64,000 nt of DNA, from positions 1 to 64,000 of IMG/VR virus record IMGVR_UViG_3300036861_000330, one strand, 5' to 3'. Every line of letters starts with the position of its first letter. Position 1 is the stretch's first letter. Of the stretch, positions 21,716-28,508 are shown one piece after another. The stretch is from a virus. The notes below the pieces were generated by a model. That model was not told the DNA's origin and did no database searches. It was given only the letters and a program-made list of their open reading frames with translations. The position numbers were made by a program, and so were the translations under genes.

Positions 21716-21758
21716 GGCGCCTATTACTGGAACTAAAAGATATACCCGCTGCGGCGCT
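21716..21758 (+). repeat. GGCGCC-type repeat, 1 degenerate unit
   Basis: GGCGCC ... TAAAAGATA ... GGCGCT; the core has drifted. Confidence 0.6.
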
Positions 21759-21763
21759 GTACT

Positions 21764-21837
21764 GCCCACATAGCTCAATTGGTTAGAGCACCAGTTTTGT
21801 AAACTGGTGGTTGCGGGTTCGATTCCTGCTGTGGGCT
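21764..21837 (+). tRNA. tRNA-Thr (TGT)
   Basis: Acceptor GCCCACA/TGTGGGC; anticodon stem CCAGT/ACTGG, loop TTTGTAA. Confidence 0.9.
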
Positions 21838-21848
21838 CGAAGAATAAT

Positions 21849-21889
21849 GGCGCCTGTTACGCTACGAATATCTAAGTCAAGTCGGCGTC
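21849..21889 (+). repeat. GGCGCC/CGAAAATCT repeat, 1 unit
   Basis: GGCGCC ... CGAATATCT ... GGCGTC between tRNA-Thr and tRNA-Ser. Confidence 0.85.
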
Positions 21890-21893
21890 AAAT

Positions 21894-21980
21894 GGCGGGT
21901 TGGCAGAGCGGACTATTGCACCTGTTTTGAAAACAGGCAGAGCCTAAAAACTCACGTGGGTTCAAATCCTACACCCGCCG
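21894..21980 (+). tRNA. tRNA-Ser (TGA)
   Basis: Acceptor GGCGGGT/ACCCGCC; anticodon loop TTTGAAA; long variable arm as expected for Ser. Confidence 0.9.
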
Positions 21981-22010
21981 CGAGGAGAGTGATGGGAACA
22001 CAGTGCATAC

Positions 22011-22050
22011 GGCGCCTAAAGGTTAACGGGTGCTTCGTGGATTCGGCGCT
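22011..22050 (+). repeat. GGCGCC-type repeat, 1 degenerate unit
   Basis: GGCGCC ... CGGGTGCTT ... GGCGCT, core drifted. Confidence 0.6.
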
Positions 22051-22057
22051 GTGCAAA

Positions 22058-22129
22058 GGGCAATTAGCTCAGAGGTAGAGCGCTTCCTCGACACGGAAGA
22101 GGTCGAAGGTTCAAGTCCTTCATTGCCCA
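22058..22129 (+). tRNA. tRNA-Val (GAC), C33 variant
   Basis: Acceptor GGGCAAT/ATTGCCC; anticodon stem CTTCC/GGAAG with loop TCGACAC, so position 33 is C rather than the near-universal U. Confidence 0.85.
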
Positions 22130-22133
22130 CGAC

Positions 22134-22213
22134 GGCGCCTATAACTTGCCCGAGACGCTGTACAAACGGCGGCGCCTACGCCAGCCACGGAAATCTATGG
22201 TAGAACCGGCGCC
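22134..22213 (+). repeat. GGCGCC/CGAAAATCT repeats, 2 units
   Basis: Boundaries at 22134, 22171 and 22208; cores CGAGACGCT and CGGAAATCT. Confidence 0.8.
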
Positions 22214-22217
22214 AAGT

Positions 22218-22306
22218 GGCGAGTTGGCAGAGTCAGGTCGATTGCGTCCGCCTGCTAAGCGGATAGAGTTTAATCGCTCTCGTGGGTTCAAATCCCGCAC
22301 TCGCCG
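22218..22306 (+). tRNA. tRNA-Ser (GCT)
   Basis: Acceptor GGCGAGT/ACTCGCC; anticodon stem TCCGC/GCGGA, loop CTGCTAA; long variable arm. Confidence 0.9.
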
Positions 22307-22317
22307 CAAAAGTGCAA

Positions 22318-22390
22318 TGGCATGTGGGGTAATTTGGTAGCCCGCAAGGTTCTGGTCCTTGTCGTCTAGGTTCGAGTCCTAGCGTGCCAG
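22318..22390 (+). tRNA. tRNA-Gln (CTG)
   Basis: Acceptor TGGCATG/CGTGCCA; anticodon stem CAAGG/CCTTG, loop TTCTGGT. Confidence 0.9.
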
Positions 22391-22411
22391 CAAAAGGAAA
22401 GGAGTTGACGG

Positions 22412-22624
22412 ATGAGCAGTGACAGTACACAGTACCAACAGTCATTTCCAGAGTGCTGGACGGTCTTTGACAAGCGAACGGATCGCCGTTGTACAAACGT
22501 TTCCTTTCCATCCAAAGAACTCGCGGACCAGCAAATCGCGCAGTGGGTCGAGCGAGATAAGCGAGGGAAGCGACAGGACGTGCACGATCTCATTCCACAC
22601 ATGGAAGCACGACGGGTTTGGTAA
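22412..22624 (+). CDS. Hypothetical protein, 70 aa
   Basis: ATG after GGAAAGGAGTTGACGG. Helical, charged (LADQQIAQWVERDKRGKRQD). Between two tRNA-Gln genes. Unrecognised. Confidence 0.65.
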   Translation: MSSDSTQYQQSFPECWTVFDKRTDRRCTNVSFPSKELADQQIAQWVERDKRGKRQDVHDLIPHMEARRVW

Positions 22625-22655
22625 CCGAGAAGGGTACTGCGAAAGTGACTGACTG

Positions 22656-22727
22656 TGGCGATTAGTGTAACAGGCAGCACACGAGGTTTTGGTCCTCGTA
22701 GTCTGAGTTCGAATCTTAGATCGCCAG
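22656..22727 (+). tRNA. tRNA-Gln (TTG)
   Basis: Acceptor TGGCGAT/ATCGCCA; anticodon stem CGAGG/CCTCG, loop TTTTGGT. Confidence 0.9.
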
Positions 22728-22738
22728 CGAACTGAAAC

Positions 22739-22811
22739 GGCCGCGTAGCTCAGGGGAAAGAGCATCTGGTTCCGAACCAGAAGGTCGCAGGTTCGATTCC
22801 TGTCGCGGTCG
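22739..22811 (+). tRNA. tRNA-Arg (CCG)
   Basis: Acceptor GGCCGCG/CGCGGTC; anticodon stem TCTGG/CCAGA, loop TTCCGAA. Confidence 0.9.
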
Positions 22812-22821
22812 CACAAAAAGT

Positions 22822-22863
22822 GGCGCCTATAAGATGGCGAAAGTCTACGAGAACGACGGCGCC
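22822..22863 (+). repeat. GGCGCC/CGAAAATCT repeat, 1 unit
   Basis: GGCGCC ... CGAAAGTCT ... GGCGCC between tRNA-Arg and tRNA-Lys. Confidence 0.85.
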
Positions 22864-22870
22864 AAGAAAT

Positions 22871-22943
22871 GCCCGTGTAGCTCAACTGGAAGAGCTGTGC
22901 CCTCTTAAGGCAACGGTTGCAGGTTCAAGTCCTGTCACGGGTA
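22871..22943 (+). tRNA. tRNA-Lys (CTT)
   Basis: Acceptor GCCCGTG/CACGGGT; anticodon loop CTCTTAA; T arm GCAGG-TTCAAGT-CCTGT. Confidence 0.9.
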
Positions 22944-22947
22944 CAAC

Positions 22948-23136
22948 GGCGCCTACGAGTCGTTGGAAGCTATAGTTTAGCGGCGCCTATAGAAAGAGCG
23001 AATATCTAGGATTGAACCGGCGCCTAATTGATGCCCGAAAATCTCTACACAGGAGCGGCGCCTATCAGGTACACGAAAATCTGAACGACTTGCGGCGCCT
23101 GTAGTTGCACCGAAAATCTGTATCGCACGCGGCGCC
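22948..23136 (+). repeat. GGCGCC/CGAAAATCT array, 5 units
   Basis: Period 37-38 bp (boundaries 22981, 23018, 23056, 23093, 23130). GGCGCCT and CGAAAATCT are conserved; the two spacers of about 9-11 bp differ in every unit. Confidence 0.92.
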
Positions 23137-23142
23137 AGTATT

Positions 23143-23215
23143 GCCCGTGTAGCTCAACTGGCAGAGCCCCTGACTTTTAATCAGGATGTTGCAGGTTCGA
23201 TTCCTGTCACGGGTA
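23143..23215 (+). tRNA. tRNA-Lys (TTT)
   Basis: Same acceptor as the CTT gene; anticodon stem CCTGA/TCAGG, loop CTTTTAA. Confidence 0.9.
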
Positions 23216-23276
23216 CCAAGAATTGGAGTAACCATACGAAGGTTGTTAGCTTTACGAAAGTAGTAAACATGAGTAA

Positions 23277-23350
23277 GCGGGTGTGCGCAAACTGGCAAAG
23301 CGGCTTGTCTTAGGAACAAGTGTATGAGAGTTCGACTCTCTCCACCCGTA
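23277..23350 (+). tRNA. tRNA-Leu (TAG), short variable arm
   Basis: Acceptor GCGGGTG/CACCCGT; anticodon stem CTTGT/ACAAG, loop CTTAGGA. Variable region is only about 5 nt, unlike normal class II bacterial tRNA-Leu. Confidence 0.85.
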
Positions 23351-23405
23351 CAGGGTAAGGAACCAACACCGAAAAGGAACACGTACACAAAGGAAACTGA
23401 TTCAA

Positions 23406-23903
23406 TTGTCCCAGCATGATATTGCATTCACAGTTGACATTGCAGGCTCCTCAGCGGAGTATGTGCAGTTGACTACCCACCGCGAGTTCTACGATAACGA
23501 AGAGATGTGGGTCGAGACTGTCAACGGTCGCGTCCGCAAAGCCGAAATTGACAAGGCAAAGCAGAAGGCAAAAGCCAAGAGTCGAGTTCGCTACGACGAG
23601 TACGGCGGCTTGGTTGACGACAATGACGACGACCTCCGCGCACAGGTCGAGGAACTGATCGCAGAGAAGCGGAAGAGCAAGACCGCCGAGCAGAACCCTG
23701 CTGCGCTTGAACACAAGGCCACCATTCGGATGCCAGTTGCCGACGCGGTTGGGTTCCAGACGGGCCGCTGGTACCGGCTCCGGTTTGAGCCAGTTGACGA
23801 GGGTGTAAGCCTTCGCAGCTTCTTTACGCAAGACCAGCGTGAAACGGCCGCTGTTGAGCGTAACCAGGAATCGTCCAGGCAGCAAGCAGCTCCAACCAAG
23901 TAA
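23406..23903 (+). CDS. Hypothetical protein, 165 aa
   Basis: TTG start 10 bases after AAAGGAAA. A beta-rich beginning (IAFTVDIAGSSAEYVQLTTH), a highly charged helix in the middle (KAEIDKAKQKAKAKSRVRYD) and a Gln/Ala-rich tail. Unrecognised. Confidence 0.65.
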   Translation: MSQHDIAFTVDIAGSSAEYVQLTTHREFYDNEEMWVETVNGRVRKAEIDKAKQKAKAKSRVRYDEYGGLVDDNDDDLRAQVEELIAEKRKSKTAEQNPAALEHKATIRMPVADAVGFQTGRWYRLRFEPVDEGVSLRSFFTQDQRETAAVERNQESSRQQAAPTK

Positions 23904-23923
23904 CAAGCCACGCAGTAGCAAAC

Positions 23924-23966
23924 GGCGTCTAAACTCAAGCCGAGAATCTTATACTTTGGCGGCGCC
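23924..23966 (+). repeat. GGCGCC/CGAAAATCT repeat, 1 unit
   Basis: GGCGTC ... CGAGAATCT ... GGCGCC between two protein genes. Confidence 0.85.
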
Positions 23967-24025
23967 GTTTGCTATCCTTACCCTTGCGTGCGCAGTAAAA
24001 ACTTAGAAGGAGGAAACCAAAAGAA

Positions 24026-24421
24026 ATGAACTATGAGCATCTGATCATCCGCGTGCCACATATTAACACCGAATATGCATATGAAGAAGGTGAGAAATTC
24101 GATATCACTAAGGGTGGTATAGTTAAACACCACGCGGAGGTGGTTGCGAAAGGCAAACTAGCTGAACGCGCGTACCGTCTAGCAAAGGATGGCCGTTCAT
24201 CCGGAGCACCATTTATGCAAAGTACAACACTTGGAGAAATCCCTGGTGAGTCAGCTCGCCGCTCGATGATTCGTTTTCGGAAAAGCACAACATATGGAGG
24301 AATCCCTGGCGTTATTGGAACGCTCCATCCAGGCGATGAGGTAATCGTCAGCGTTTCACGGACTGGGTATACATACAAGGCGGTTGTCGAGACCGTGTTC
24401 GAGCCGTACCTGCCAAAGTAG
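24026..24421 (+). CDS. Hypothetical protein, 131 aa
   Basis: AGGAGGAAACCAAAAGAA precedes the ATG. Two similar segments (STTLGEIPGESARRSMIRF and STTYGGIPGVIG) suggest an internal repeat. The gene is bracketed by repeat units on both sides, like a cassette. Unrecognised. Confidence 0.65.
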   Translation: MNYEHLIIRVPHINTEYAYEEGEKFDITKGGIVKHHAEVVAKGKLAERAYRLAKDGRSSGAPFMQSTTLGEIPGESARRSMIRFRKSTTYGGIPGVIGTLHPGDEVIVSVSRTGYTYKAVVETVFEPYLPK

Positions 24422-24423
24422 CA

Positions 24424-24726
24424 AGCGCCTTTCGAAACGGCGAAAAGCTAAGAACCTGTCGGCGCCTGTACATGACACGAACATCTGCTGTGGAAGCGGC
24501 GCCTGGATGAGGAACGAAAATCTATTGATCCTACGGCGCCTATGATAACGGCGAGAGTCTATTGATCCGACGGCGCCTATGATACCGGCGAGAAGCTGAA
24601 ATGCCCCCGGCGCCTACTATGAAGGCGAAAGTCTAGTACCTCCCCGGCGTCTGTCGAGCGGGCGAAAAGCTAATAACTGACCGGCGCCTAGGGCAGCATC
24701 GAATGTCTAAAGCTCGACGCGGCGCT
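24424..24726 (+). repeat. GGCGCC/CGAAAATCT array, 8 units
   Basis: Cores vary between CGAAAATCT and CGAAAAGCT. Boundary variants AGCGCC at the start and GGCGCT at the end. Two neighbours share TATGATA beginnings, indicating recent duplication. Confidence 0.92.
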
Positions 24727-24731
24727 GAGTT

Positions 24732-24804
24732 GCGGGCGTAGCTCAATTGGCAGAGCACTGCGTTGCCAACGCAGAGGTTACGGGTTCGAGCCCCGTTGTC
24801 CGCT
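24732..24804 (+). tRNA. tRNA-Gly (GCC)
   Basis: Acceptor GCGGGCG/TGTCCGC (two G-U); anticodon stem CTGCG/CGCAG, loop TTGCCAA. Confidence 0.9.
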
Positions 24805-24821
24805 CGGTGCATTTGTATAGT

Positions 24822-24974
24822 GGCGCTTGTCGTACTCCCGAAAAGCTGTTCGGAAAACGGCGCCTACGTTCAAGGCGAAAGCTGTGACATCATCGGCGCC
24901 TCTGTTCCCTGCGAAAAGCTATATAATGCACGGCGCCTTCATACAGGACGAGTAGCTAAGGAGTGACCGGTGCT
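24822..24974 (+). repeat. GGCGCC/CGAAAATCT array, 4 units
   Basis: Cores CGAAAAGCT, CGAAAGCT, CGAAAAGCT, CGAGTAGCT. The final boundary GGTGCT contains the GTG start of the next gene, and the last spacer carries its AAGGAG. Confidence 0.88.
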
Positions 24975-25152
24975 TACTCCGCGTGACCCAAACAGGATTC
25001 CAGCAATACTAGAAATGTTGAAGCAAGTCTGGACACGGTACCCAGACTGGCGGCTGGGGCAACTCATTGAAAACCTTGATATCTCGTTTTTCACCGAGGA
25101 TGACGAGGCACTTCGTAAGCTGCACGAATACGAGTTTGATACTGGCCTCTGA
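24970..25152 (+). CDS. Hypothetical protein, 60 aa
   Basis: GTG start lies inside the terminal GGTGCT of the repeat array, with AAGGAG in the last spacer. ILEMLKQVWTRYPDWRLGQL and DISFFTEDDEAL match a pattern I know from many small bacterial and phage proteins of unknown function. The gene is flanked on both sides by arrays. Confidence 0.7.
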   Translation: MLTPRDPNRIPAILEMLKQVWTRYPDWRLGQLIENLDISFFTEDDEALRKLHEYEFDTGL

Positions 25153-25155
25153 AAT

Positions 25156-25346
25156 GGCGCCTAACGCCGCTTCGAATAACTATGAACTAGACGGCGCCTA
25201 AAGAGCTAGCGAAAAACTGAGTGCAGGTCGGCGCCTGTATCAACAGCGAAAGTCTGTGCAGATCTCGGCGCCTATAGGTTTAACGAAAATCTGTGCGGAT
25301 CTCGGCGCCTGTGACATGAGCGAAAAACTGAATGCAGCTCGGCGCC
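25156..25346 (+). repeat. GGCGCC/CGAAAATCT array, 5 units
   Basis: Period about 37 bp; the middle units share GTGCxGATCTC spacers, again showing duplication then drift. Confidence 0.92.
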
Positions 25347-25350
25347 AAAG

Positions 25351-25426
25351 GGGCTTGTAGCTCAGTCAGGTTATGAGCGCTGCTCTGATAAAGCAGAGGT
25401 CGATGGTTCAAATCCATCCAAGCCCA
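25351..25426 (+). tRNA. tRNA-Ile (GAT)
   Basis: Acceptor GGGCTTG/CAAGCCC; anticodon stem CTGCT/AGCAG, loop CTGATAA. Confidence 0.9.
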
Positions 25427-25468
25427 CTTAGTGGGAGTCGATTACAAGAAAATGGAAAGGAAGAAGAG

Positions 25469-25939
25469 ATGACAATGCTGTCAGAAGCGCTAACACGGCG
25501 CGGCGACTTGATGAAAAAGCTTGTTGATCTTCGTGACCGTACAACTGCAAACGCACGGTTCCAGGAGGGAAGCGAGGCACAGGAAGACCCGAAAAAGCTG
25601 ATGGAGCAGTGGCTTACGGCAGCAAATGAACTAGCCGAACTCATTGCACGGATCAACCTGACGAACTCAGCGACACCGTTTGACGACGTTAATACGTTAA
25701 CCAACGTACTGGCAAAGCGAGAAGCACTTGGCCGAAGTCGAAAGTTTTACACTGAGCTTGCCGACGCAGCCTCAGGACGTGGCAAGCGTGTACTATGGCG
25801 CTACAGCAAGGACGAGATCCGTACACTGACCACGCTTGACGTGCCAGAGCTACGGCGACTGTCTGACGACACGGCCGCTGAGTACCGTAAGCTTGACCAG
25901 CAAATTCAGCGGCTCAACTTCACGACAGAACTTTTGTAA
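25469..25939 (+). CDS. DIP1984-family (septicolysin-like) protein, 156 aa
   Basis: ATG 6 bases after GGAAGAAGAG. The sequence MTMLSEALTRRGDLMKKLVD ... NSATPFDDVNTLTNVLAKRE ... VPELRRLSDDTAAEYRKLDQ matches the DIP1984 family as I know it: an all-helical protein common in actinobacteria and their phages. Annotations as septicolysin are not evidence of lysis. Full length. Confidence 0.75.
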   Translation: MTMLSEALTRRGDLMKKLVDLRDRTTANARFQEGSEAQEDPKKLMEQWLTAANELAELIARINLTNSATPFDDVNTLTNVLAKREALGRSRKFYTELADAASGRGKRVLWRYSKDEIRTLTTLDVPELRRLSDDTAAEYRKLDQQIQRLNFTTELL

Positions 25940-25941
25940 GA

Positions 25942-26250
25942 ACTCGACGGGAGTCTACGGCCACTCGTGAGAGCCCGTTAGGAGGGCGCCCACGACGACT
26001 CCCGTCGAGTACAACGCCAAGGTAGTTGGTAGCCAAAACAAACAAGAGCGAGTGCAACAGTGACTCCTTGTCACCAGGCTTGAAACCTGGCCACTGTGTG
26101 CGTTGGAGCCGTACGTACTTGCAAATGCGTTTACAGGGCACCGAGCAGCTCCATCGTACCGAGTACATACGCGGATGTGTCCAACTGTTCACCGCGCACG
26201 ACCACTGCACTGACTTGTGAATTTTGGTGAGGGTGGGACAGGGGACCACC
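25942..26250 (+). ncRNA. Structured RNA candidate after the DIP1984-family gene
   Basis: ACTCGACGGGAGTC (25942-25955) pairs perfectly with 25997-26010. Then CAACGC/GCGTTG (26012, 26100) encloses CAGTG/CACTG and CCAGG/CCTGG with loop CTTGAAA, which looks like an anticodon stem but lacks other tRNA arms. A distal CCAAGG/CCTTGG pair may close the whole. Confidence 0.45.
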
Positions 26251-26267
26251 TTGGCAGTAGTAGAAAT

Positions 26268-26347
26268 GGCGTCTAGTTAGCTTACGAAAATCTGTTATAG
26301 ATGCGGCGCCTATTGCGGGAACGAAAATCTGTACGTGCGTCGGCGCC
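26268..26347 (+). repeat. GGCGCC/CGAAAATCT repeats, 2 units
   Basis: Both cores perfect; first boundary GGCGTC. Confidence 0.9.
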
Positions 26348-26352
26348 ATAAC

Positions 26353-26425
26353 GGAACCGTAGCTCAGTCGGCAGAGCACCTGGCTGAAAACTAGGGGGTC
26401 GCCCGTTCAATCCGGGCCGGTTCCA
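26353..26425 (+). tRNA. tRNA-Phe (GAA)
   Basis: Acceptor GGAACCG/CGGTTCC; anticodon stem CCTGG/CTAGG, loop CTGAAAA. Confidence 0.9.
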
Positions 26426-26427
26426 TT

Positions 26428-26501
26428 GGGGGCATAGCTCAATTTGGAAGAGCATCTGCTTTGCATGCAGAAGGTTTGGGGTTCGAGTCCCCATGTCTCC
26501 A
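26428..26501 (+). tRNA. tRNA-Ala (TGC)
   Basis: Anticodon stem TCTGC/GCAGA, loop TTTGCAT; acceptor GGGGGCA/TGTCTCC with G-U pairs. Confidence 0.88.
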
Positions 26502-26507
26502 CATTAT

Positions 26508-26581
26508 GGGGCGTATTTCACTGGTTGTGGAAGCGAGGCTTATATCCCCGTTAGAGCAGAGTTCGATCCTCTGGCGCCCTA
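26508..26581 (+). tRNA. tRNA-Ile (TAT)
   Basis: Acceptor GGGGCGT/GCGCCCT; anticodon loop CTTATAT, stem CGAGG/CCCCG with one A-C. A TAT anticodon for AUA is rare in bacteria, which normally use lysidine-modified CAT. Confidence 0.8.
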
Positions 26582-26590
26582 CAATTATCA

Positions 26591-26640
26591 TGTGAACCAA
26601 TTCACAAAGTAAATTTTCACGTTTTTGGGAAATTTTGAGT
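26591..26640 (+). promoter_or_regulatory. TGTGAA palindrome with conserved 3' flank
   Basis: TGTGAACCAATTCACA followed by an AGTAAATTTTCACGTTTTT-GGGAA flank. The same layout recurs at 30405. Operator or promoter element inferred. Confidence 0.5.
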
Positions 26641-26645
26641 TTTGC

Positions 26646-26718
26646 GGTCCCGTCGTCTAGCGGCCTAGGATTGAACTCCTTCAAAGTTCGGACGCCGGTT
26701 CGAATCCGGTCGGGACTA
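26646..26718 (+). tRNA. tRNA-Glu (TTC), C33 variant
   Basis: Acceptor GGTCCCG/CGGGACT; anticodon stem GAACT/AGTTC with loop CCTTCAA, placing C at position 33. Confidence 0.85.
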
Positions 26719-26723
26719 CAAAT

Positions 26724-26766
26724 GGCGCCTGTAGCTGCCACGAAAATCTATCCGAGATTCGGCGCC
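26724..26766 (+). repeat. GGCGCC/CGAAAATCT repeat, 1 unit
   Basis: Exact boundaries and core. Confidence 0.9.
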
Positions 26767-26769
26767 AAT

Positions 26770-26844
26770 GGCCAGATGAAGGGAATTGGCATACCTGGAA
26801 TACTTAAAATATTCCGCTTGTGGGTTCGAGTCCCACTCTGGCCA
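26770..26844 (+). tRNA. tRNA-Leu (TAA), short variable arm
   Basis: Acceptor GGCCAGA/TCTGGCC; anticodon stem GAATA/TATTC, loop CTTAAAA; variable region only about 6 nt. Confidence 0.85.
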
Positions 26845-26853
26845 CCTACGTAA

Positions 26854-26928
26854 GGCCAAGTGACGGGAACTGGTATACCTCGAATACTCAAAATATTCGG
26901 TTTGTGGGTTCGAATCCCACCTTGGCTA
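26854..26928 (+). tRNA. tRNA-Leu (CAA), short variable arm
   Basis: Acceptor GGCCAAG/CTTGGCT; anticodon stem GAATA/TATTC, loop CTCAAAA; close relative of the TAA gene just upstream. Confidence 0.85.
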
Positions 26929-26932
26929 CGAC

Positions 26933-26976
26933 GGCGCCTAGTACCCATGGCGAAAATCTATGATTGCGCCGGCGCC
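26933..26976 (+). repeat. GGCGCC/CGAAAATCT repeat, 1 unit
   Basis: Exact boundaries and core. Confidence 0.9.
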
Positions 26977-26979
26977 AGT

Positions 26980-27054
26980 GGCTCCATCGTTCAGTCAGGT
27001 CTAGGACGCCAGATTGTCAATCTGGTAACGCGGGTTCGAATCCCGTTGGAGCCG
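26980..27054 (+). tRNA. tRNA-Asp (GTC)
   Basis: Acceptor GGCTCCA/TGGAGCC; anticodon stem CCAGA/TCTGG, loop TTGTCAA. Confidence 0.9.
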
Positions 27055-27059
27055 CAAGT

Positions 27060-27176
27060 GGCGCCTATGGATGAACTGCAACGCTAATGGCCGAGCGGCG
27101 CCTGTTCCATGGTCGAAAATCTATTGGTCAGACGGCGCCTGTTACACAGTCGAAAATCTATTGGCCTGACGGCGCC
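27060..27176 (+). repeat. GGCGCC/CGAAAATCT array, 3 units
   Basis: The last two units share TATTGG after the core, a recent duplication; the first core is drifted. Confidence 0.88.
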
Positions 27177-27180
27177 AACT

Positions 27181-27251
27181 GCCCCCATCGTTTATTGGTA
27201 GGATCGTAGGTTCTCAACCTACAGAAGTGGGTTCAATTCCCACTGGGGGCA
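27181..27251 (+). tRNA. tRNA-Glu (CTC)
   Basis: Acceptor GCCCCCA/TGGGGGC; anticodon stem GTAGG/CCTAC, loop TTCTCAA. Confidence 0.9.
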
Positions 27252-27269
27252 CGAAAGGAGGGAACCATA

Positions 27270-27449
27270 ATGATGTCTGATATCAGTATCGTCTTAGATG
27301 AACGGATGACATGGAAAGAGCGAGAAGAACTCGCACAACAGGTCTTTGAACTAGTCAATAGCAAGTGGAGTGAACGGTACTCCAACTCAGTTTATGGTCC
27401 ATGGCCTGGGGAGTTTGATGAATATCGATTTAAGGTTAGGGAGACGTAA
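27270..27449 (+). CDS. Hypothetical protein, 59 aa
   Basis: ATG after AAAGGAGGGAACCATA. Helical (MTWKEREELAQQVFELVNSK) with an aromatic end. TAATG overlap to the next gene. Confidence 0.65.
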   Translation: MMSDISIVLDERMTWKEREELAQQVFELVNSKWSERYSNSVYGPWPGEFDEYRFKVRET

Positions 27450-27646
27450 TGTGGGTTCGTGTTGAAGAAGACGATCGTATGAAAACCATCTATCTTGATG
27501 TCGCAGCGAAAGCTGGTAGCCTTGAAAACTATATTCACATGCCAAGAGAGTTATACGATGAGTGGCGCGGTGCACAGGACGCGCTTGAGCGCGTAGAGAG
27601 TAAGATCCGTTTATTCGTAGCAGATCAGGACGGAGTTATTCATTAG
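27449..27646 (+). CDS. Hypothetical protein, 65 aa
   Basis: ATG in TAATG; begins MWVRVEEDDRMKTIYLDVAA. Ends just before tRNA-Tyr. Unrecognised. Confidence 0.6.
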   Translation: MWVRVEEDDRMKTIYLDVAAKAGSLENYIHMPRELYDEWRGAQDALERVESKIRLFVADQDGVIH

Positions 27647-27651
27647 TGGTA

Positions 27652-27736
27652 TGCGTTAGCGCCGAAGTTGGAGAGTCGGGCCTGTCTGTAACACAGGTGC
27701 CACTGGCTGAGCTGGTTCGAATCCAGTCTAACGCAC
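27652..27736 (+). tRNA. tRNA-Tyr (GTA)
   Basis: Acceptor TGCGTTA/TAACGCA; anticodon stem CCTGT/ACAGG, loop CTGTAAC; long variable arm as expected for bacterial Tyr. Confidence 0.9.
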
Positions 27737-27759
27737 TGTCGAACAATTGGAGGGAGCAC

Positions 27760-28140
27760 GTGGCAAGTCATACGTACAAGGACGAACCATCAGGCGATGA
27801 GTTCCAGTTTCACTACCCTGATGACTTTGGCGGTGACATTCTTGTCACGATACCGTCACCACGGCTTAAGGAAGATACTCCGTCAACAACGGTGACAGTG
27901 CGAATTCCAGCAGCGGCCCTGATTGATCTCGTGACCGGACATTTTCGCTCACGAGTTGTCGAAGACATCTATAGTATGGATAACAAGGAGTTTATTGGAT
28001 GGCTCCTCTCGACGGAGCGACACACGACTGCGGACAGCAATGGGGGTTTAACCCAGCGCTCTGCCCATGTACAACTAAACAAGCCGACTACTACTCGTTC
28101 AAAGACACCCATGAAACGAAAACGCTCGCCGACAAGCTGA
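27760..28140 (+). CDS. Hypothetical protein, 126 aa
   Basis: GTG after GGAGGGAGCAC. Beta-rich first half (FHYPDDFGGDILVTIPSPRL). The last about 46 codons overlap the frame 27999-28175, which looks better, so the true C-terminus is uncertain. Confidence 0.5.
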   Translation: MASHTYKDEPSGDEFQFHYPDDFGGDILVTIPSPRLKEDTPSTTVTVRIPAAALIDLVTGHFRSRVVEDIYSMDNKEFIGWLLSTERHTTADSNGGLTQRSAHVQLNKPTTTRSKTPMKRKRSPTS

Positions 28141-28175
28141 GCACAAGCGTTGGCATCTTTCGAGGATCACTATGA
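27999..28175 (+). CDS. Hypothetical CxxxxxC/CxC protein, 58 aa
   Basis: ATG inside the upstream gene. Protein-like sequence with DCGQQW, LCPCTT and YYSFKDTHETKTLADKL. Its stop overlaps the next ATG, supporting it over the end of 27760-28140; a -1 frameshift fusion is an alternative. Confidence 0.5.
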   Translation: MAPLDGATHDCGQQWGFNPALCPCTTKQADYYSFKDTHETKTLADKLSTSVGIFRGSL

Positions 28176-28324
28176 AGATCCGAATCCCACACAAGCCAGA
28201 CTGGGAGTTTATCGGCTGGCGAACAGACCGTGAACCACCACGCAGAGTCATTCGCTGCAAGAAATGCCCCAAAATCATTGCACTTCGTGACCCATTTGCT
28301 AGACCACCAAGGAGAAGACACTAA
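28172..28324 (+). CDS. Small basic CxxC protein, 50 aa
   Basis: ATG in ATGA. IRCKKCPKII near the middle, Arg-rich tail (RPPRRRH). Contains the AAGGAG used by the next gene. Confidence 0.6.
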   Translation: MKIRIPHKPDWEFIGWRTDREPPRRVIRCKKCPKIIALRDPFARPPRRRH

Positions 28325-28325
28325 C

Positions 28326-28508
28326 GTGGGCGCACGGTTTACTCTCAGACGAGAGTGTTTCAGAATCAAAGCACCAGTTGCACTTCCTGACGAAGAAGGC
28401 GAAGTTCTCAGCGCCGAAGTCGGTGATCTCGTTGCAACGCTCAGGCTCAATCTTGAACTCGAACTCAAGACGCTTTACCCAGAGCTTACACTCGAGTGGG
28501 AGGCATAA
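28326..28508 (+). CDS. Hypothetical protein, 60 aa
   Basis: GTG after AAGGAGAAGACACTAAC. Sequence VGARFTLRRECFRIKAPVAL then acidic helix. Unrecognised. Confidence 0.6.
   Translation: MGARFTLRRECFRIKAPVALPDEEGEVLSAEVGDLVATLRLNLELELKTLYPELTLEWEA

Noticed and set aside
26058-26096. tRNA-Ser suggested by an anticodon-like loop CTTGAAA
   Set aside because: No acceptor stem or T loop around it; treated as part of a structured RNA.
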